Part shown: positions 6,871-11,188 of the stretch, one piece after another
How positions within the stretch are numbered: position 1 is the stretch's first letter
How the letters are laid out: every line of letters starts with the position of its first letter
From: a bacterium
GTDB taxonomy: Bacteria; Auribacterota; JABMQX01
Direction: 5' to 3'
DNA: 11,188 bases
NCBI GenBank assembly: GCA_013203085.1
Contig: JABMQX010000835.1
Span: 1-11,188 of the forward strand
Translations under genes and position numbers: made by a program
The notes under the pieces: generated by a model
The model's input: the letters and a program-made list of their open reading frames with translations, nothing else
Told to the model about the DNA's origin: nothing
Databases searched by the model: none

Positions 6871-8256
6871 ATGGCGAAGTACATATGCGGAGTCTGCGGG
6901 TACGTATACGACGAGGACAAAGAAACGGCAAAATGGGAGGAACTCCCGGATGATTGGGTCTGCCCTGTATCGGGATCGGCAAAAACCGAGTACAGGCCTG
7001 CTGAACCGCCAAGGGAAGACGCTCAGCCATCCAGCGCCGTTGACGAGTTCGAAAGGGCATCTGATGAGATTGAAGTGCACATGGCGGATATCCATCAGAT
7101 GGCGGAGACAGGCGAGTCGATCATTGAGCCCATGAGAACCAAGGCCCCCACGTTCTCATGGGACGACATCTTGATCAAAGGAGCCCAACTCGCCAAATTG
7201 CCCCTGAACCATGATGTGCCGGTCAATACCGAAACAGTCATCGGGCCGAAAGCCAAACACCCGTTGATCATCGCCACCCCCATCTACGTCACCCATATGT
7301 CCTTTGGCGCCCTTTCGAAGGAAGCGAAGCTTGCCCTGGCAAAAGGAAGCGCCGAAGTGAAGACCGCCATGTGTTCCGGCGAAGGTGGGATTCTACCCGA
7401 ATCCTTGGAACAGGCACACAAGTATATCTTCGAGTATGTGCCAAACAAGTACAGCGTGACCGAGGAAAACCTGAAAAAGGTGGACGCGGTTGAAATCAAA
7501 ATAGGGCAGTCGGCCAAGCCGGGCATGGGAGGACATCTTCCCGGCAATAAGGTCACACGCGAGATTGCCGAGGTCCGCGGCCGGACTGAGGGAGCGGACA
7601 TCGTTAGCCCCTCACACTTTGAAGATATACGAAACCGGGACGATCTCAAGGGGGCCGCGGACTGGCTTCGCGAGAAGTCGGGAGGAAAACCGGTCGGCAT
7701 CAAAATAGCTGCTGGAAACATCGAAGCCGACCTTGCTGTTATCCTTTATGCTCAACCTGACTTCATAACGATAGATGGCAGGGCAGGAGCGACGGGAGCA
7801 GCTCCGAAGTTTGTGAAAAGGGCAACTTCGGTGCCGACGATGTTTGCGCTCCGCCGAGCGAGGAGATTCCTCGACCGGGAAGGCGGAACCGAAATTTCGT
7901 TGATGATAACCGGCGGCCTGAGGGTATCTCCCGATTTTGCCAAGGTTCTGGCAATGGGCGCCGACGCCGTTGCCATAGGCACGGCCGCCCTCATGGCGAT
8001 AGGATGTCAGCAGTACAGGGTTTGTAACACCGGAAAGTGCCCCAGGGGGGTGACGTCGCAAGACCCCCATTTGCGTGCACGACTGAATGTGGAAAGGGCT
8101 GCGACAGGCCTGGCCAACTTTTTAAAGGTCTGCACGAGAGAGCTTCAGGATTTTGCTCGCCTGACTGGGAACGATGATGTTCACGCTCTCTCCGTCGGGG
8201 ATTTGTGCACGACGAACTCAGAGATTTCCAATTACACCGAGATCGAACACGTTTGA
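6871..8256 (+). CDS. Rubredoxin-like domain fused to glutamate synthase FMN/3Fe-4S domain
   Basis: A 461-aa cytoplasmic flavoprotein. I start at ATG 6871, preceded by AAAGGAAG, because the rubredoxin fold begins there; the frame is open back to 6535 without family resemblance. Residues 4-43 are rubredoxin-like (YICGVCGYVYDED ... DDWVCPVSGSAK). Cys6, Cys9 and Cys31 are present, but the fourth iron ligand is Ser34. From about residue 90 it is the glutamate synthase central/FMN domain: HMSFGALSKEAKLALAKG, KIGQSAKPGMGGHLPGNKV, TIDGRAGATGAAP, and a C-x5-C-x4-C 3Fe-4S motif (Cys379, 385, 390, in CQQYRVCNTGKCPRG). The glutaminase domain and the C-terminal beta-helix domain of full GltB are absent, as in archaeal-type GltB-related proteins. 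Whether it makes glutamate or only passes electrons is unknown. It is the first of three co-directional redox genes. Confidence 0.9.
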   Translation: MAKYICGVCGYVYDEDKETAKWEELPDDWVCPVSGSAKTEYRPAEPPREDAQPSSAVDEFERASDEIEVHMADIHQMAETGESIIEPMRTKAPTFSWDDILIKGAQLAKLPLNHDVPVNTETVIGPKAKHPLIIATPIYVTHMSFGALSKEAKLALAKGSAEVKTAMCSGEGGILPESLEQAHKYIFEYVPNKYSVTEENLKKVDAVEIKIGQSAKPGMGGHLPGNKVTREIAEVRGRTEGADIVSPSHFEDIRNRDDLKGAADWLREKSGGKPVGIKIAAGNIEADLAVILYAQPDFITIDGRAGATGAAPKFVKRATSVPTMFALRRARRFLDREGGTEISLMITGGLRVSPDFAKVLAMGADAVAIGTAALMAIGCQQYRVCNTGKCPRGVTSQDPHLRARLNVERAATGLANFLKVCTRELQDFARLTGNDDVHALSVGDLCTTNSEISNYTEIEHV

Positions 8257-8336
8257 CAGAGACCGATTCTCCGCGGAACAACCAAGGTTCAAGGAAGTTC
8301 TCAAGTAAAACACAAAAGATAAAGGAGACAAATCGC

Positions 8337-8837
8337 ATGCCGACAATGGACAATTTGCGGGAAGCGTTCGCGGGTGAAAGTCAGGCAAACCGAAAGTATC
8401 TGGCATTTGCCAAGAAGGCAGATGCGGATGGGTACCCGCAGGTAGCCAGACTTTTCCGTGCGGCGGCAGAAGCGGAGACCGTCCATGCCCATGCGCAGTT
8501 ACGCGTCATGGGGGGCATCAAGGAGACGGCCACCAATCTTCAGGCCGCGATTGAAGGCGAAGGATTCGAATTCCAGGAGATGTACCCGAATTTCCTGGCA
8601 GAAGCCGAGTCCGAAGGCAACAACCCAGCCACGTTCTCGTTCAAGCATGCGCTGGCTGTCGAGGAAATCCACCATGGACTATACAAAGAAGCTTTGGAGG
8701 CTGTTCAGGCTGGCAGCGACATCCCTGAAACCAAGATCTTTGTCTGCTCCGTTTGTGGAAACACCGTCAAAGGCGAGGCCCCGGACAAATGCCCGGTTTG
8801 TGGTGCCCCCAGAGAGCGGTTTTTCGAGGTGGAATGA
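8337..8837 (+). CDS. rbr: Rubrerythrin
   Basis: A 166-aa cytoplasmic peroxide-scavenging protein: a diiron centre in a four-helix bundle reduces H2O2 to water using electrons from the C-terminal rubredoxin iron. ATG 8337 is preceded by AAGGAG (8322-8327) at 9 nt. Ligands are in the expected places: Glu14 in AFAGESQANRKY, Glu47 and His50 in EAETVHAH, Glu78 and Glu81 in EFQEMY, and an ExxH pair in VEEIHHGLY (Glu109/110, His112/113). Spacing between the first pairs equals that of the known Desulfovibrio protein. The rubredoxin tail has all four cysteines (C137, C140, C152, C155; FVCSVCGN ... KCPVCGAP). It is about 80 nt after the glutamate synthase-like gene and 34 nt before the ThDP fusion, with no terminator between, so an operon is likely. 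Its reductant may be one of these neighbours. Confidence 0.95.
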   Translation: MPTMDNLREAFAGESQANRKYLAFAKKADADGYPQVARLFRAAAEAETVHAHAQLRVMGGIKETATNLQAAIEGEGFEFQEMYPNFLAEAESEGNNPATFSFKHALAVEEIHHGLYKEALEAVQAGSDIPETKIFVCSVCGNTVKGEAPDKCPVCGAPRERFFEVE

Positions 8838-8871
8838 GGGGCCGACGGGCTTTTAAGAGAAGGGAATGGTG

Positions 8872-10989
8872 ATGCCCGAAGCTTCACAGAAGGCTTGGCG
8901 CTGCACTGTCTGTGGGTACATTCATTACGGTCCGGAGCCGCCCGAGGTGTGCCCTGTGTGTGGGGCGCCAGCTTCCGAGTTCGAGCCGTACTCCGACGTG
9001 CCGGGCGATGTGGAAAAAGCTCTCAAGGAGCAAAAAGGCGAATCAGCGGAAGATTTGACGTGGTTCCGCGTGGCCGGGCCGGACGAAGTCCCCGAAGGGG
9101 GAGCGAAGAAGGTCACAGCAGCAAACAGGACCTTCGCCCTGACCCACTACGAGGGAAATTTCTCTATCCTCGAGCATGATTGCCCTCACCAGGGAGGGCC
9201 TCTTGGCGAGGGGGCAATCGAGAACGGCCTTCTCCGCTGCCCCTGGCATGGTTGGGGATTCCATCCCGTCACGGGCAAGAACGCAGCCGGTCTGGATGGC
9301 GTGATGACCTTTCCTTGTCAGGTACGGGAGGACGGCGTCTATGTGGGTCTGAAGCAAGAAAGGGCTCCTGTTAAGACGGTCTCGGATATCATGGTGGAGA
9401 CCATGGTCAACTGGGGCGTCAGGCACGTGTTCGGCATGGTGGGCCATTCGAACCTCGGACTTGCAGATGCCATCCGCCGTCAAAAGAAGGAAGGCAACAT
9501 CTCTTTTGTCGGCGTGCGACATGAGGGGGCCGCGGCGTTTGCAGCTTCGGCCTACGCCAAGCTGACCGGGAAACCAGCAGCTTGCTTAAGCATCGCGGGT
9601 CCAGGAGCGACCAACTTGCTCACCGGATTGTGGGATGCCAAGTTAGACCGCGTTCCAGTCCTAGCGCTGACGGGGCAGGTGGATACACAAGTACTCGGCC
9701 CCGGCGCGTTCCAGGAGGTGGACCTCGCTTCAGCTTTTCGTTCGGTCGCAGCATGGAGTCAAACCGTGCTGGGCTCGAGCAACCATGTGGAACTGATGAA
9801 CCTGGCGCTCAAGCACGCCATTTTGAAACGAGATGTCGCCCACCTGATTTTTCCAAACGAAGTTCAGATGCAGCCCGCAGGAGAGAAAGAGGCGCCTTCC
9901 GGCCCGGAAGGGAGGTTGCCCTTGCGAGAGATCACCCCTCCGCGAAAGGCGGTCGAGCAAGCACTGGACCTTCTGCGGAACTCCAGGCGGCCGGCGATCA
10001 TCGTTGGGCATGGTGCTCGCTTCCACATGGCGCCTATCACCGAGCTTGCGGAGAGGATGAAATGTCCGGTGATGACCACGTTCAAGGGGAAGGGTCTTAT
10101 CCCGGATGATCATCCCCTTGCTTGTGGTGTGCTGGGGCGCAGCGGCACAGTGATTGCCAGTTACTCTATGCAGGCGGCCAACGTGCTTCTGGTCTTCGGG
10201 GCTTCGTTTTCTCGTCATACCGGAATCACATCTGCCAAGCCGACGATTCAAGTGGATTTCGATGCGACGACTTTGGGGAAGTTCCATGCGGTGACAGTCC
10301 CCGTATACGGCGAAATCGGCGTCACGGCAGCTCTCCTGAATGAAGAGTTGGCCGGGGCCAGAGGAGGCCAGTGGGAGGATCAGCGGCCGCAGATTGCCGA
10401 GCGCTGGAAGACATGGCGTGCGGAGAAAAAACGGCGGGAAGAAGTCGATCGCACTGGAAGGCTGAATTCGGCCGTAGTATTTGCCGCCATGAGCCGCCAC
10501 GTACCCGAAGACGCGGTGATTGCCGTGGACGTCGGCAACAACACGTATTCTTTCGGCCGCTATTTCGAATGCAAAAGGCAGTGCATTCTGATGTCTGGTT
10601 ATCTTGGCTCGATTGGCTTTGGTTATCCTGCGGCGATTGGGGCTTGGGCAGCGGCCCCCGATCGTCCCATCGTGGCCGTCACCGGTGACGGCGGATTCGG
10701 GCAGTACATGGGGGAACTGCTCACGGCAGTCAAGTATGGGATGAAGATAACCCACGTTCTTCTGAATAACAACGAACTCGGCAAGATTTCCAAGGAACAG
10801 CGCGCAGCGCATCTCGAGGTTTGGGAGACATCTTTGCACAACCCGGACTTCTCGAGATACGCCGAGATCTGTGGGGCCATGGGCATCCGAGTGGCGAATC
10901 GCTCGGAGTTGGATGATGCTTTGGAGAAAGCGCTGTCCCACAACGGTCCGTCTCTGGTGGAAGTTCTCACGGATCCCGAGTTGATTTAG
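8872..10989 (+). CDS. Rubredoxin - Rieske [2Fe-2S] - ThDP-dependent pyruvate oxidase/acetolactate synthase-type fusion
   Basis: A 705-aa cytoplasmic protein of three joined modules. Residues 9-40 are a rubrerythrin-type rubredoxin (C11, C14, C27, C30). Residues about 62-163 are a Rieske domain with CxH (C104-P-H106, in DCPHQGGPLG) and CxxH (C123-P-W-H126). Residues about 167-705 form a full ThDP enzyme: catalytic Glu218 in VRHEGAAAFAASAYAK, the GPGATNLLTG loop, a central cofactor-binding-like domain (RPAIIVGHGARF ... IQVDFD), and the ThDP motif GDG (605-607) with NNN at 632-634. The C-terminal part (LLTAVKYGM, LGKISKEQ, NPDFSRYAEICGAMG) is closest in look to pyruvate oxidase/PoxB, but the PoxB C-terminal membrane-binding tail is absent. 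It probably oxidises a 2-keto acid and passes electrons through Rieske and rubredoxin. I prefer ATG 8872, 7 nt after AAGGG (8860-8864); ATG 8866 would add two residues. Substrate specificity and FAD content are not certain. Confidence 0.88.
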   Translation: MPEASQKAWRCTVCGYIHYGPEPPEVCPVCGAPASEFEPYSDVPGDVEKALKEQKGESAEDLTWFRVAGPDEVPEGGAKKVTAANRTFALTHYEGNFSILEHDCPHQGGPLGEGAIENGLLRCPWHGWGFHPVTGKNAAGLDGVMTFPCQVREDGVYVGLKQERAPVKTVSDIMVETMVNWGVRHVFGMVGHSNLGLADAIRRQKKEGNISFVGVRHEGAAAFAASAYAKLTGKPAACLSIAGPGATNLLTGLWDAKLDRVPVLALTGQVDTQVLGPGAFQEVDLASAFRSVAAWSQTVLGSSNHVELMNLALKHAILKRDVAHLIFPNEVQMQPAGEKEAPSGPEGRLPLREITPPRKAVEQALDLLRNSRRPAIIVGHGARFHMAPITELAERMKCPVMTTFKGKGLIPDDHPLACGVLGRSGTVIASYSMQAANVLLVFGASFSRHTGITSAKPTIQVDFDATTLGKFHAVTVPVYGEIGVTAALLNEELAGARGGQWEDQRPQIAERWKTWRAEKKRREEVDRTGRLNSAVVFAAMSRHVPEDAVIAVDVGNNTYSFGRYFECKRQCILMSGYLGSIGFGYPAAIGAWAAAPDRPIVAVTGDGGFGQYMGELLTAVKYGMKITHVLLNNNELGKISKEQRAAHLEVWETSLHNPDFSRYAEICGAMGIRVANRSELDDALEKALSHNGPSLVEVLTDPELI

Positions 10990-11020
10990 GACTCCGGTCT
11001 CGAACTAAGTTTGCGGCAGA

Positions 11021-11188
11021 GTGAGGATTCTGATCAAAGAATACGAGGTTGTTATTGTGGGCGCAGGAGGTGGCGGCCTGGCTAACTGCGGTGGCACGAT
11101 CCGGAATAACTTGATCTTCGGTAACGTGACCGAGCCGTCCGGCGGCGGCCTGGATCGCTGCAACGGCGAGATCGAAAACAACACTGTC
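11021..11188 (+). CDS. Flavoprotein N-terminus joined in frame to beta-helix repeats (likely chimeric, 3'-truncated)
   Basis: The frame opens after a TAA at 11006-11008, with GTG 11021 as the first usual start codon, and stays open to the window end (56 codons). The RBS is poor. Residues 7-18 (EYEVVIVGAGGG) are a Rossmann FAD-binding beta-strand and glycine loop, as at the start of succinate dehydrogenase/fumarate reductase-type or other FAD oxidoreductases. From about 11070 the sequence is instead a right-handed beta-helix (GGGLANCGGTIRNNLIFGN, then GGGLDRCNGEIENNTV) with a 72-nt period. No signal peptide precedes it, although such helices are normally secreted. The two halves meet in a Gly-rich stretch and are unlikely to be one natural gene. 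An FAD oxidoreductase would fit the upstream redox operon; the beta-helix would not. Confidence 0.5.
   Translation, partial: MRILIKEYEVVIVGAGGGGLANCGGTIRNNLIFGNVTEPSGGGLDRCNGEIENNTV

Noticed and set aside
8838..8871. Possible terminator GCC-GACG-GGC followed by TTTT after rubrerythrin
   Set aside because: A three-base-pair stem is too weak; the 34-nt gap is better read as an intra-operon spacer.
9730..10941. 403-codon minus-strand frame opposite the ThDP gene
   Set aside because: It is an antisense shadow of a GC-rich coding gene; the plus-strand frame has clear ThDP-enzyme motifs.
1..11188. CRISPR arrays, tRNA, rRNA and transposase genes
   Set aside because: I looked for regular spaced repeats, cloverleaf-like segments, and transposase motifs and saw none.

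Overview
The window looks like a piece of an anaerobic, polysaccharide-degrading bacterium of the PVC type (Lentisphaerae, Kiritimatiellota, Verrucomicrobia or Planctomycetes-like). The grounds are a short prepilin-like protein with an H-x9-D 'FADWHV' tail, secreted beta-helix lyases, and an oxygen-defence gene set built on rubredoxin and rubrerythrin. The placement is inferred from gene families only; no rRNA or other strong marker is present.

Left part (1-2000, plus strand): the end of an HU-family nucleoid protein, a prepilin-type (type II secretion pseudopilin-like) protein, and a small TPR protein that carries an exact 57-nt in-frame tandem duplication. Middle (2143-5713): two secreted right-handed beta-helix proteins face each other. 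A 490-aa lyase-like protein is on the plus strand and a PL1-type pectate lyase with a C-terminal calcium-binding-like motif is on the minus strand. They are separated by 637 nt of non-coding DNA with inverted repeats. At 6138-6386 a small XRE-family repressor lies on the minus strand, divergent from the next operon.

Right part (6871-10989, plus strand) is the most interesting. Three closely spaced genes encode (i) a rubredoxin-like domain fused to the FMN/3Fe-4S glutamate synthase domain, with the fourth rubredoxin cysteine replaced by serine; (ii) rubrerythrin; and (iii) a 705-aa fusion of rubredoxin, a Rieske [2Fe-2S] domain and a complete ThDP-dependent pyruvate oxidase/acetolactate synthase-type enzyme. 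The fusion joins a 2-keto acid-oxidising centre to two electron-transfer modules. It sits 34 nt after a peroxide-reducing rubrerythrin, which suggests a soluble chain from a 2-keto acid through Rieske and rubredoxin to rubrerythrin and then H2O2. This chain is an inference, not shown by the sequence.

The right edge (11021-11188) starts as the Rossmann N-terminus of a flavoprotein and, within a Gly-rich GGGGL stretch, becomes beta-helix repeats with a 24-residue period. This is most likely an assembly chimera or an illegitimate recombination junction, so linkage beyond about 11070 should not be trusted.
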